NCBI RefSeq assembly: GCF_007859325.1
Contig: NZ_VOHK01000003.1
Location: 62,001-126,000 of the forward strand
Origin: Luteimonas marina
GTDB taxonomy: Bacteria > Pseudomonadota > Gammaproteobacteria > Xanthomonadales > Xanthomonadaceae
Direction: 5' to 3'
Length of the DNA: 64,000 bases
The notes under the pieces are model-generated. The model was not told the DNA's origin. It saw only the letters and a program-made list of their open reading frames with translations, and did no database searches. Both the position numbers and the translations under genes were made by a program. Positions 1-7,087 of the stretch are shown piece after piece. The first letter of the stretch is position 1. Each line of letters opens with the position of its first letter.

Positions 1-1032
1 CTGGCGTCGATTGGCGTGGCGCTTCATGACATCCCATTGCAGCGTGCCGGAACCAACCCGCTTGCCGACATCGGCCTGCTCGCAACCCTGTTCGAACTGA
101 TGCGCTCGGTTAGGCCTACCATCACCCTGCCTTACACGATTAAGCCCGTCATTTACGGCACTATCGCCGCTTGGCTGGCGCGCGTGCCGCGCCGCTACGC
201 GCTGGTCACAGGCCTGGGCTATGCCTTCACCGGCGCCCGCCAGGGACTGGTCACCCGCCTAGTGCGCCTGCTGTATCGCTTCGCACTTCGCCGCACGCAC
301 AAGGTGTTCTTCCAGAATCCTGACGACGAGAGCCTGTTCCGTCAGCTCGGCCTGCTTCCGGCGAATATTCCTTCGGTGGTGGTCAACGGGTCGGGTGTGG
401 ACGTTGCCCAGTTCCCGCTGCATCCGCTTCCCGCCCGAGAGCCCGTTTTCCTGCTGATTGCCCGCCTGCTGGGCGACAAGGGTGTGCGTGAGTACGCCGA
501 GGCGGCGCGCAGGATCAAGGATGCCGATCCCGGCGTCAGATTCCAACTGGTGGGCTGGATCGACAGCAACCCGGACGCCATTGCCCAGTCGGAGCTGGAT
601 GCATGGGTCGCTGACGGCACCATCGAGTTCCTAGGCAAGCTGGACGACGTACGTCCGGCCATCGCAGCCAGCACGGTCTATGTACTGCCCTCCTACCGCG
701 AAGGCACCCCGCGCACGGTCTTGGAAGCCATGGCCATGGGCCGCCCCATCATCACCACCGATGCCCCGGGGTGTCGCGAGACGGTCATCGACGGCGAAAA
801 TGGTTTCCTGGTCCCGGTGCAGTCGGTGGATGCGCTGGTGGACGCCATGCTGAAGTTCATCGAGGATCCCGCGCTCGCCCCGCGCATGGGGCGGCGGTCA
901 AGGCAGATTGCAGAGGACAAGTACGACGTGCACAAGGTCAATGCGGTGATGTTGCGGGAGATGGGCATCCGCGATGCGGACGACGGAAGACGCATGAACG
1001 ACGACCGAAGGCCGGAAAGTTCTGAACCATGA
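1..1032 (+). CDS. Glycosyltransferase family 4 (GT-B fold), 5' truncated by window
   Basis: The reading frame is open from base 1, so the N-terminus lies outside the window; 343 residues are visible. The C-terminal half has the GT4 retaining-glycosyltransferase signature: a PVFLLIARLLGDKGV strand-helix start of the nucleotide-sugar domain, then EGTPRTVLEAMAMGRPII carrying the E-x7-E pair that binds the donor, then PGCRETV and NGFLV. It should transfer a sugar to a lipid-linked intermediate on the cytoplasmic face of the inner membrane during polysaccharide assembly. It overlaps the next gene by 4 nt (ATGA), so the two are likely translationally coupled. Base composition is visibly lower in GC than the genes after 2.7 kb, as is usual in O-antigen/exopolysaccharide loci. 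Donor and acceptor sugars cannot be inferred. Confidence 0.9.
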   Translation: MASIGVALHDIPLQRAGTNPLADIGLLATLFELMRSVRPTITLPYTIKPVIYGTIAAWLARVPRRYALVTGLGYAFTGARQGLVTRLVRLLYRFALRRTHKVFFQNPDDESLFRQLGLLPANIPSVVVNGSGVDVAQFPLHPLPAREPVFLLIARLLGDKGVREYAEAARRIKDADPGVRFQLVGWIDSNPDAIAQSELDAWVADGTIEFLGKLDDVRPAIAASTVYVLPSYREGTPRTVLEAMAMGRPIITTDAPGCRETVIDGENGFLVPVQSVDALVDAMLKFIEDPALAPRMGRRSRQIAEDKYDVHKVNAVMLREMGIRDADDGRRMNDDRRPESSEP

Positions 1033-2609
1033 GAATAAAAGTAGCACTGCTTGTAGATGATCTATCCCTGAGCCGCTGGCAGGAAGAGGCGCTTTCCGCG
1101 GTTTCTGATCTGCTTGAGGTTGTGGTTGTCCTCAACTGTAGCAACACGGTCACGCACAAAAGGGTCTTTGCCCATGCGGGCTACTATGCGCTCAACGTGC
1201 TTTCCATCCGGAGCACATTGAGCCGCAAGCGAGCGGTTGAGTTTGATGGCCTCGAAGTGTTGACCTTCGATTCGCTGTACTCAGGGGCCTGGCAGACGAT
1301 CCCCGACGGGATTGTCGATGCGATGCGGGCAAGAGGTGTCCGGACCATCATCAAGTTCGGCATGTCCTTGCTGCGCATGGACAACCTTGAAGGCGTAGAC
1401 GTGCTGTCGTTCCACCACGGCGATCCGCGGTTCTACCGTGGCAGGCCCGCGGGCTTCTATGAGATTCAGAACAACGCCCCTTGTGTAGGAATGATCGTCC
1501 AGAAGCTGTCGAACGTCCTGGATGGTGGCGAAGTGCTCGCGCTCGGGCATGCCAAGCTGTACCCGTATTCGTACCGGCAGACGATTCAGGGCCTGTACCG
1601 GGCATCTCCGGCGCTGTTCCGCCGCGCGTTGATGAACTACCGCAACGGCTTGACGGTTGCGATCAAGCCGAAGGGGAAGAACTACCGCCTGCCTGGCAAC
1701 TGGACGGTCGCGAAGTTCTGCGCACCCATGCTGAGCCGAAAATTTTCCCGCCTGCTGTATGGCGCGCTGTTCGAGAAGAAGTGGAACATCGTGGTGCGGG
1801 ACGACCTGGACATCTTCTCGTGGGCAACCACCACCGTGTCGGGCGGGCGGCAGCCAAGGATTCCGGAGAAATATAGCTTCCTGGCGGACCCCTTCTTCTC
1901 TTCGGATGGATCCGTTGTGAGGGCGGAAGCCATGGTGGCATCCAGCGGATTGGGTGAGATCGTCGAGTTTGAAGCAGTGACCCTGGAGTTCTCGCGCAAG
2001 CTGCTGGCGGGACCGCATTTTTCGTATCCCTACACCGTGACTGACGCCGGGCAGGAGTTCATCCTTCCGGAAGTCGCCGGCCACGAGGCGCCGTACTTGC
2101 TCACGCCATCGGGGGACCGGAAGATTCCATTGCGGGGCCTTGAGGACGCCAGGATCGTGGACCCGTCGCTGGTCAGGCATGGAGATCACTACTACCTGTT
2201 CGGAGGGCAGCCGCAGTCGGCGGCCGGCATGCTGTACGTCTACGTGGCCGATGCCCCGGACGGCCCATACCTGCCGCACCCGATGAACCCGGTCGTGATG
2301 CATCCCGCCGGTGCCCGGATGGGGGGGCGCCTGATTCATCGTGATGGTGCGCTATACCGGTTCGGTCAGGACAACTCCGGTTCGTACGGAAATGGCGTCA
2401 AGATCATGCAGGTCACCGTCCTGAGCCCTGATGCATACGAGGAACGCGAAATCGGCGAACTACGCTTCTCTGATGCCAAAGGGCCGCATACCGTGGACCA
2501 TCGGAACGGCAACGTGGTGCTCGACTACTACGTGGAGAAGTTCTCCCTGTTGGCAGGGTATCGCCGGCTCGCGGCGATAGTTCATTCGCGTTTGCAGAAA
2601 GCTGGCTAG
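1029..2609 (+). CDS. Formyltransferase-fold / beta-propeller fusion protein of polysaccharide locus
   Basis: This is a 526-residue two-part protein. Residues about 1-200 resemble the N10-formyl-THF transferase fold: residues about 124-138 (SFHHGDPRFYRGRP) align with the N-I-H-x-S-L-L-P-x-x-R-G loop of Fmt-like enzymes, and NVLDGGE near residue 162 carries the matching Asp. The catalytic Asn of the Asn-His-Asp triad is replaced by Ser, so ordinary formyl transfer is doubtful. Residues about 235-526 (FLADPFF, EDARIVDPSLV, YYLFGG) look like a five-bladed GH43/GH32-type propeller of the kind fused to glucosamine inositolphosphorylceramide transferases. The start overlaps the glycosyltransferase stop, placing it in the same operon. 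A role in modifying or attaching a sugar is inferred; its substrate is unknown. Confidence 0.7.
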   Translation: MRIKVALLVDDLSLSRWQEEALSAVSDLLEVVVVLNCSNTVTHKRVFAHAGYYALNVLSIRSTLSRKRAVEFDGLEVLTFDSLYSGAWQTIPDGIVDAMRARGVRTIIKFGMSLLRMDNLEGVDVLSFHHGDPRFYRGRPAGFYEIQNNAPCVGMIVQKLSNVLDGGEVLALGHAKLYPYSYRQTIQGLYRASPALFRRALMNYRNGLTVAIKPKGKNYRLPGNWTVAKFCAPMLSRKFSRLLYGALFEKKWNIVVRDDLDIFSWATTTVSGGRQPRIPEKYSFLADPFFSSDGSVVRAEAMVASSGLGEIVEFEAVTLEFSRKLLAGPHFSYPYTVTDAGQEFILPEVAGHEAPYLLTPSGDRKIPLRGLEDARIVDPSLVRHGDHYYLFGGQPQSAAGMLYVYVADAPDGPYLPHPMNPVVMHPAGARMGGRLIHRDGALYRFGQDNSGSYGNGVKIMQVTVLSPDAYEEREIGELRFSDAKGPHTVDHRNGNVVLDYYVEKFSLLAGYRRLAAIVHSRLQKAG

Positions 2610-2675
2610 CAACGTCTCGCCTGGCGTCCGCCAGGGATAGAAGCTACTGCTGGCATCCCGCTGTTAGGGGTCAAT

Positions 2676-3872
2676 TTGACGAGAATGAGAAAAGTGGAAA
2701 TGACGATTGATGAGATGGGCCGATCGTTGGTGCAGTTGGCCCGCGACGTGCACGGCAGCGGCTTCATTCCCCTCCATCGGCCCGTCTTCGAGGGCAACGA
2801 ACGCCAATACCTTACCGACTGCATCGACTCGAACTTCGTCTCTTCGGTCGGCGCCAAGGTCGTCGAGTTCGAACAGCACATCGCCTCCTTCACCGGCGCG
2901 AAGTACGCCATCGCCACCGTCAACGGCACCGCCGCCCTCCACGTCGCCCTGCAGCTGGCCGGCGTGCAGCGCGACGACGAGGTCATCACCCAGGCGCTGA
3001 CCTTCATCGCCACCTGCAACGCGCTGAGCTACGCCGGCGCCCATCCCGTCTTCGTGGACGTGGATCGCGACACCCTGGGCCTCAGCCCCGAAGCCCTGCG
3101 CCGCTGGCTGTCCGAACACGCCGAGCAGCGCGACGGCCAGGCCTGGAACCGCCACACCGGCCGCCGCATCGCCGCCTGCGTGCCCATGCACACCTTCGGC
3201 ATCCCGCTGCGCATCGCCGAGATCGTGGCGATTTGCGACGAGTACGGCATCAGCGTGGTCGAAGACGCGGCCGAATCCCTCGGCAGCTGGGTCGGCGGCC
3301 GCCACACCGGCACCTTCGGCCGCCTGGCCACGCTCAGCTTCAACGGCAACAAGGTGATCACCACCGGTGGCGGGGGCATGATCATCACGGATGACGAGGC
3401 GCTGGCGCGCCGCGCCAAGCACCTGACCACCACCGCCAAGATCCCGCACCCCTACGAGTTCGTGCATGACGAGGTGGGCTACAACTACCGGCTGCCCAAT
3501 CTCAACGCCGCGCTGGGCTGCGCGCAGATGGAACGGTTGCCCAGGATGCTGGAGATCAAGGCCGAGGTGGCCGCGCGCTACCGTGGGTTCTTCGCCCGCA
3601 CGGATGTCCGCTTCGTGGAGCCGCTGCCCGGCACCACGGCCAACTACTGGCTCAACGCCATCGTGCTGGATTCGGAAGCCGACCGAGACGCGCTGCTGGA
3701 ATACACCAACAGCCGCGACGTGATGACCCGCCCGATCTGGCGCCTGATGTCACGGCTGCCGATGTTCCAGCACTGCCAGCACGACGGGCTGGAGAACTCC
3801 CGCTGGCTGGAGGCGCGGGTGGTGAATCTGCCGTCGAGCGTGCCGGAGAGCGAGTTCGGCAGGTTGCGCTGA
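2676..3872 (+). CDS. LegC-type DegT/DnrJ/EryC1/StrS sugar aminotransferase
   Basis: PLP-dependent aminotransferase of nucleotide sugars, 398 residues, complete for the family. It probably converts a UDP-4-keto-6-deoxy-HexNAc to its 4-amino form in the cytosol. Visible marks are FVSSVGAKVVEFE at residues 54-66, NGTAALHVAL at 83-92, VEDAAESLGS at 195-204, and the Schiff-base lysine K226 within SFNGNKVITTGGGG. The start used is TTG at 2676 with AGGGG six bases upstream; ATG at 2700 is an alternative with a weaker ribosome site. Its natural partner, a 4,6-dehydratase, begins at 7084, 3.2 kb away, because three toxin-antitoxin modules lie between them. The last 60 bases contain one copy of a 25-bp direct repeat that recurs after vapC. 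Confidence 0.9.
   Translation: MTRMRKVEMTIDEMGRSLVQLARDVHGSGFIPLHRPVFEGNERQYLTDCIDSNFVSSVGAKVVEFEQHIASFTGAKYAIATVNGTAALHVALQLAGVQRDDEVITQALTFIATCNALSYAGAHPVFVDVDRDTLGLSPEALRRWLSEHAEQRDGQAWNRHTGRRIAACVPMHTFGIPLRIAEIVAICDEYGISVVEDAAESLGSWVGGRHTGTFGRLATLSFNGNKVITTGGGGMIITDDEALARRAKHLTTTAKIPHPYEFVHDEVGYNYRLPNLNAALGCAQMERLPRMLEIKAEVAARYRGFFARTDVRFVEPLPGTTANYWLNAIVLDSEADRDALLEYTNSRDVMTRPIWRLMSRLPMFQHCQHDGLENSRWLEARVVNLPSSVPESEFGRLR
3810..3834. repeat. Direct repeat, left copy (inside aminotransferase 3' end)
   Basis: These 25 bases inside the coding end of the aminotransferase recur at 4565-4589 with 24 of 25 identical; the only difference is T/C at the 17th base. The two copies bracket the phd-vapC module at a distance of 755 bp. 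In the aminotransferase frame both copies encode E-A-R-V-V-N-L-P. Confidence 0.9.
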
Positions 3873-3901
3873 GGCTTGCGCGCCGGTTCTTTCAAGGACT
3901 A

Positions 3902-3919
3902 GACTAACAGGACTTAGTC
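3902..3919. promoter_or_regulatory. Putative Phd operator (6-bp inverted repeat)
   Basis: GACTAA and TTAGTC form perfect 6-bp arms around a 6-base spacer, preceded by another GACTA at 3897. The site lies 18 bases before the antitoxin start, just ahead of a GGGAGG ribosome site at 3925-3930. Phd-type antitoxins usually bind such palindromes to repress their own operon. Confidence 0.55.
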
Positions 3920-3937
3920 GGGTCGGGAGGCCGCGCC

Positions 3938-4183
3938 ATGTCCACCGTCAACATCCACGAAGCCAAGACCCATCTCTCGCGCTTGGTCGAACGTGCCGCG
4001 GCGGGGGAGACCGTGGTCATCGCCAAAGCCGGCAAGCCCATGGTGAAAGTGATGCGCGTGGATGCGTCGGAAGCCGGAGGGGTCAAGCGGCTGGGCTTCC
4101 TGCAGGGGGCCTTCCGGGTGCCGGACGACTTCGACCGGATGGGCGAGGACGAGATCGCTGCGCTGTTCGGCGTGCCGGCGTGA
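3938..4183 (+). CDS. Phd/YefM-type antitoxin
   Basis: Small 81-residue antitoxin. The N-terminal MSTVNIHEAKTHLSRLVE and the GETVVIAKAGKPMVKV segment are the classic Phd/YefM DNA-binding dimer core. The C-terminal part (FDRMGEDEIAALFG) is the extension that should wrap the PIN toxin. The start is ATG with GGGAGG seven bases upstream. The stop overlaps the toxin start by 4 nt (GTGA), which couples translation. The unit is expected to repress its own promoter through the palindrome at 3902-3919. It interrupts the polysaccharide gene order and is flanked by a direct repeat, which suggests recent acquisition. Confidence 0.93.
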   Translation: MSTVNIHEAKTHLSRLVERAAAGETVVIAKAGKPMVKVMRVDASEAGGVKRLGFLQGAFRVPDDFDRMGEDEIAALFGVPA

Positions 4184-4566
4184 AGTACCTGCTCGACACC
4201 CATCTGCTGCTGTGGGCGGCTGCAGAGCCGAAGCGCCTGCCGGAGAAGGCACGCGCGCTGCTGGAAGATGCGGACAACGTATTGCTGTTCAGCGCCGCAA
4301 GTCTGTGGGAGGTGGCGATCAAGGCGGGACTTGGGCGGCCGGATTTCACTGTGGAGCCGGCGGTGTTGCGTCGCGGCCTGCTCGACAACGGCTACGTGGA
4401 ACTTCCGGTGGTCAGTGAGCATGCCGTGACCACCGGCACCCTGCCGCCGATCCATCGCGATCCGTTCGACCGCCTGCTGGTCGCCCAGGCCCAGGTGGAA
4501 GGGATCACGCTGCTGACCGCGGATCCGGTGGTTGCGCAGTATCCTGGGCCGATCCGGGGTTTTTGA
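4180..4566 (+). CDS. VapC-like PIN-domain toxin
   Basis: 128-residue PIN-domain ribonuclease, the usual size. The acidic metal-binding residues are visible: LLDTHLLLW with D6, the E of SLWEVAIK near residue 44, and DPFDRLLVAQA with Asp near 97 and 100, followed by LLTADP. Family members cleave RNA (often tRNA or rRNA) and are held inactive by the antitoxin encoded just before. It starts with GTG, overlapping the antitoxin stop. The end of this gene abuts the second copy of the 25-bp direct repeat (4565-4589), so the toxin stop lies inside that repeat. The RNA target cannot be inferred. Confidence 0.93.
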   Translation: MKYLLDTHLLLWAAAEPKRLPEKARALLEDADNVLLFSAASLWEVAIKAGLGRPDFTVEPAVLRRGLLDNGYVELPVVSEHAVTTGTLPPIHRDPFDRLLVAQAQVEGITLLTADPVVAQYPGPIRGF

Positions 4567-4589
4567 GGCGCGGGTGGTGAACCTGCCGT
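4565..4589. repeat. Direct repeat, right copy (remnant of aminotransferase 3' end)
   Basis: This copy matches 3810-3834 at 24 of 25 bases and again reads E-A-R-V-V-N-L-P, followed at once by a TAA. It looks like a leftover piece of the aminotransferase gene stranded downstream of the inserted toxin-antitoxin module. Confidence 0.88.
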
Positions 4590-4593
4590 AATG

Positions 4594-4654
4594 TTCCCGT
4601 TCGGGATCGAATAGTCTAAATTCGACTCATGGTCGCGGATTATTCCCGTTCGGG
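4594..4654. promoter_or_regulatory. Twin operator-like sites around the hipB start
   Basis: The 12-mer TTCCCGTTCGGG occurs at 4594-4605 and again at 4643-4654, 49 bases apart, each with the small palindrome CCCG-TT-CGGG. The two copies flank the first candidate hipB start (ATG 4629) and an AT-rich stretch (AATAGTCTAAATTC) that could hold the -10 element. Paired sites around the promoter are the expected layout for HipB autorepression. Confidence 0.5.
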
Positions 4655-4877
4655 TTCAAGAATCGTGCTGGCCGACCCTGGCACGTTGGGGGCGGCCGTC
4701 CGCCAAGCCCGGAAAACCCACGGCCTGACCCAGGCTGAGCTCGCCGGCCTGGCCGGTACCGGCCCGCGTTTCATCAGCGAGCTGGAGCGGGGCAAGGCGA
4801 GCGCGGAGCTGGGCAAGGTGCTGGACGTGCTCGCGGTGTTGGGCCTGCACCTGCTGCTGACCGGGGCGGATGCGTGA
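4629..4877 (+). CDS. hipB: HipB-like XRE-family antitoxin
   Basis: 82-residue helix-turn-helix protein; LGAAVRQARKTHGLTQAELA, SELERGKASAELGKVLDVL and LGLHLLL are typical HipB/Xre features. It should bind the operator and hold the HipA kinase inactive. The start is uncertain: ATG 4629 has no ribosome site and would place one operator copy inside the gene. GTG 4665 would give a 70-residue protein beginning at LADPG, with both operator copies upstream. The stop overlaps the hipA GTG start by 4 nt. The pair follows phd-vapC by 62 bases. Confidence 0.88.
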   Translation: MVADYSRSGSRIVLADPGTLGAAVRQARKTHGLTQAELAGLAGTGPRFISELERGKASAELGKVLDVLAVLGLHLLLTGADA

Positions 4878-6127
4878 TCGAGCGACTGGACGTCGAGCTG
4901 TTCGGGCAGCCCGCAGGAATGCTGGAGATATCCGGACCGCTGCGTCGCCCGGAGGACTGGACGTTTACCTATCACCGGGAATACATCCGGGCTGGCGCAC
5001 CTGCGCTCTCGGTGACGATGCCACTGCGCGAAGAACCGTGGATCGGCGCCTTGACGCGCAACTGGTTCTGCAACCTGCTGCCCGAAGGCGCGGTACGGCA
5101 GGCGATCGTGCAGCGGCTGCGGATCCCGCACGACGACGGTTTCGCCCTGCTTGCAGCGATCGGCGGTGAGTGCGCCGGTGCCGTCAGCCTGCGGGTGCCG
5201 GGAGAGGAGCGGGCCGCTGCCGATGATGGTGAAACCGACCTGGAGGCCGTGCTCTTCCTGCAGGGCGATGTGGGCGGCGAAGGCAGCTGGGCACTGGCGG
5301 GAACGCCGATGCGGCTGTCGCTGGCCGGTGCACAGGACAAGCTGGCGGTGGTGGCCGAAGCCGATGGCCGGCTGCGCCTGCCGCATCGTGGCGAACCCAG
5401 CACCCATATCCTGAAACCTGACAGCCGCCGCTTCCGCGGGCTGCGCGATGCCGAAGCGCTGGGCATGGCGCTGGCGCGCAGGCTTGGCCTGGATGCGGCG
5501 CCTGCAAGGCTGCTGGACGTGACGGGCACGCCGGCGCTGCTGATCGAGCGCTACGACCGCGTCCGCGCATCCGACGGCACGCTGCAGCGCCTGCACCAGG
5601 AGGATTTCTGCCAGGCCCTCAGCTATCCGGATGGGCTCAAGTACGAGGCCAGCGGTGGGCCCGGCCTGGCCGCGTGTTCGGCGCTGGTTCGCAGGCTCGC
5701 CCTGGGCCCGGGGGCGGTGCAGGGCCTGCTGGACTGGGTGGTGTTCAACGCGTTGATCGGCAATGCCGATGCGCACGCCAAAAACCTGTCCCTGCTCCGC
5801 GATCGTGAGGGCAGGCGACGGCTGGCACCACTGTACGACCTGGTGCCGACGGTCTACCTGCCCGAATCTCTGGTGGATCGCACGCCTGCCATGCGCATCG
5901 GCGAGGCTGCACGCATCGACCGGATCGGCGTTGAAGACTGGGTGGCGTTCGCCGATGCCGCGGGTTACCGGAAGCCCTATGTCATGGACAGGGTGCGATC
6001 ATTGGCGGGCAGGATCCTCGGGTGCCTGGCGGAAGTCGGCAACGGGATCGTGGAGCAGGGCGGTGATCCGGAACGCGTGGAGCGCGTGATCGTCGCCATC
6101 GAAGGCAATACCCGAATGGCGCAGTGA
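4874..6127 (+). CDS. hipA: HipA-family serine/threonine kinase toxin
   Basis: 417 residues, close to full family length. The N-terminal lobe contains NWFCNLLPEG at residues 63-72 and SLAGAQDKLAV near 149-159, the serine-bearing loop that is autophosphorylated in HipA kinases. THILKPD at about 177-183 holds the ATP lysine. GNADAHAKNLSLL near 296 is the catalytic loop, and LAPLYDLVPT follows as the metal-binding motif. No key residue appears lost, so the toxin is probably active. E. coli HipA phosphorylates glutamyl-tRNA synthetase and promotes persistence; the target here is unknown. The start is GTG, overlapping the antitoxin stop, and the end lies 67 bases before the next antitoxin gene. Confidence 0.93.
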   Translation: MIERLDVELFGQPAGMLEISGPLRRPEDWTFTYHREYIRAGAPALSVTMPLREEPWIGALTRNWFCNLLPEGAVRQAIVQRLRIPHDDGFALLAAIGGECAGAVSLRVPGEERAAADDGETDLEAVLFLQGDVGGEGSWALAGTPMRLSLAGAQDKLAVVAEADGRLRLPHRGEPSTHILKPDSRRFRGLRDAEALGMALARRLGLDAAPARLLDVTGTPALLIERYDRVRASDGTLQRLHQEDFCQALSYPDGLKYEASGGPGLAACSALVRRLALGPGAVQGLLDWVVFNALIGNADAHAKNLSLLRDREGRRRLAPLYDLVPTVYLPESLVDRTPAMRIGEAARIDRIGVEDWVAFADAAGYRKPYVMDRVRSLAGRILGCLAEVGNGIVEQGGDPERVERVIVAIEGNTRMAQ

Positions 6128-6129
6128 GC

Positions 6130-6188
6130 TTCTTGTCTTGAGTGCAAGAAAAGTGCACCATTGTGACATTAATAGTGCGCTCAGGAGG
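6130..6188. promoter_or_regulatory. Putative operator/promoter of the Xre-RES module
   Basis: TTCTTG (6130-6135) and CAAGAA (6145-6150) form an inverted repeat, with CTTG-AGTG-CAAG nested in it. AGTGCA is repeated directly at 6141 and 6152, and AGTGCG follows at 6174. An AT-rich run (CATTAATAGT) before the AGGAGG ribosome site at 6183-6188 could hold the -10. The exact promoter elements are inferred. Confidence 0.45.
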
Positions 6189-6194
6189 CCTGAC

Positions 6195-6566
6195 ATGAAC
6201 GCCATTCTTCAGGAGCCTTGGACCGAACGGTTTCGCGAGGCCGATACGCCCTACCTGTCTCCGGGCAAGGTGGGTGAGCTGTTCGGCCTGCGTGTGCAGG
6301 AATTGGCCGAGCGTGCGCATGTGCACCGCAACACGCCCACCGCCCGCCCGCAGGCGGCCCAGTTGCAGAAGTACCTGCAGGAGATGATCCGTCTGCTGGC
6401 AGCGGCAACGGCCATGACTGGCGACGAAGGGCGGGCGGTCTTTCTGCTGCGCAACCAGCCGCTGAAGGCTTTCGAATACAAGACGGCCGAGGCTCTGGTC
6501 CAGGAGGGGCGCACGGATGCCGTGGTCGCTTATCTGGAGTCCCTGGCCGGCGGCGCGGGAGGATGA
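6195..6566 (+). CDS. Xre/MbcA/ParS-type antitoxin (DUF2384-like)
   Basis: 123 residues. It begins at ATG 6195 with a strong AGGAGG site six bases upstream; an in-frame start at 6138 would run through the operator and is less likely. An N-terminal region (LSPGKVGELFGLRVQELAE) resembles the short helical DNA-binding domain of these antitoxins. The C-terminal part (AVFLLRNQPLKAFEYKTAEALV and a GRTDAVVAYLESL tail) matches the toxin-binding MbcA/ParS domain. It should repress the operon and block the NAD-binding site of the RES toxin encoded next. The stop and the toxin start overlap as ATGA. Confidence 0.88.
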   Translation: MNAILQEPWTERFREADTPYLSPGKVGELFGLRVQELAERAHVHRNTPTARPQAAQLQKYLQEMIRLLAAATAMTGDEGRAVFLLRNQPLKAFEYKTAEALVQEGRTDAVVAYLESLAGGAGG

Positions 6567-7087
6567 TCGAGCTCGCGCTCGACCGGCGGCAATTCCCGGC
6601 CTGGTATCGGGTCATCGTGCCGGCTTTCGCGGATACGCCACTGTCCGGGATGGGGGCTGCCCGGCAGGGCGGACGCTTCAACCGGCCGGGACAGGAGGCG
6701 CTGTACCTGTCCTTGGATGAACCGACTGCGCTAGACGAGTACCGGCAGGACAATCCCTGGCTGCCCCCTGGGACCATCTGCACGTTCTTTGCGGATGGAT
6801 TACGGATCGCCGATCTCAGTGCCGGGTTCGACCCGGTGTCGTGGGCGCCCGTCTGGGCCGACTTCGAGGTGGATTGGCGAGCCGAGTGGTTCGGGCGCTC
6901 GGTGGAACCGCCCACCTGGTACATGGCAGACGACGTGGTGGCTGCGGGGCTCGACGGACTCATGTTTCCGTCGCAGGCAAGGCCGGGTGGGGTCAACTTG
7001 GTCGTGTACCGCAGTTCATTGAGGCCAGCGGCGGAGCTGGACGTATACGACCCGGACGGAAGACTGAGGCAGAAGCGGATTCCATGA
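6563..7087 (+). CDS. RES-domain toxin (MbcT-like NAD-degrading)
   Basis: 174 residues with the RES signature: GGRFNRPG with R38, ALYLS with Y48, an acidic residue at E59 (ALDEYRQ) and S137 in FPSQARPGG. Characterised RES toxins such as MbcT break down or phosphorolyse NAD+, collapsing metabolism when freed from the antitoxin. The gene starts four bases before the antitoxin stop. Its own stop (7085-7087) overlaps the ATG of the polysaccharide dehydratase at 7084, so the toxin and the sugar gene appear translationally coupled, which is unusual for a toxin-antitoxin module. Confidence 0.9.
   Translation: MIELALDRRQFPAWYRVIVPAFADTPLSGMGAARQGGRFNRPGQEALYLSLDEPTALDEYRQDNPWLPPGTICTFFADGLRIADLSAGFDPVSWAPVWADFEVDWRAEWFGRSVEPPTWYMADDVVAAGLDGLMFPSQARPGGVNLVVYRSSLRPAAELDVYDPDGRLRQKRIP

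Noticed and set aside
3840..7087. A prophage or integrative element carrying the three toxin-antitoxin modules
   Set aside because: No integrase, transposase or phage gene is seen, and only the phd-vapC part has flanking repeats.
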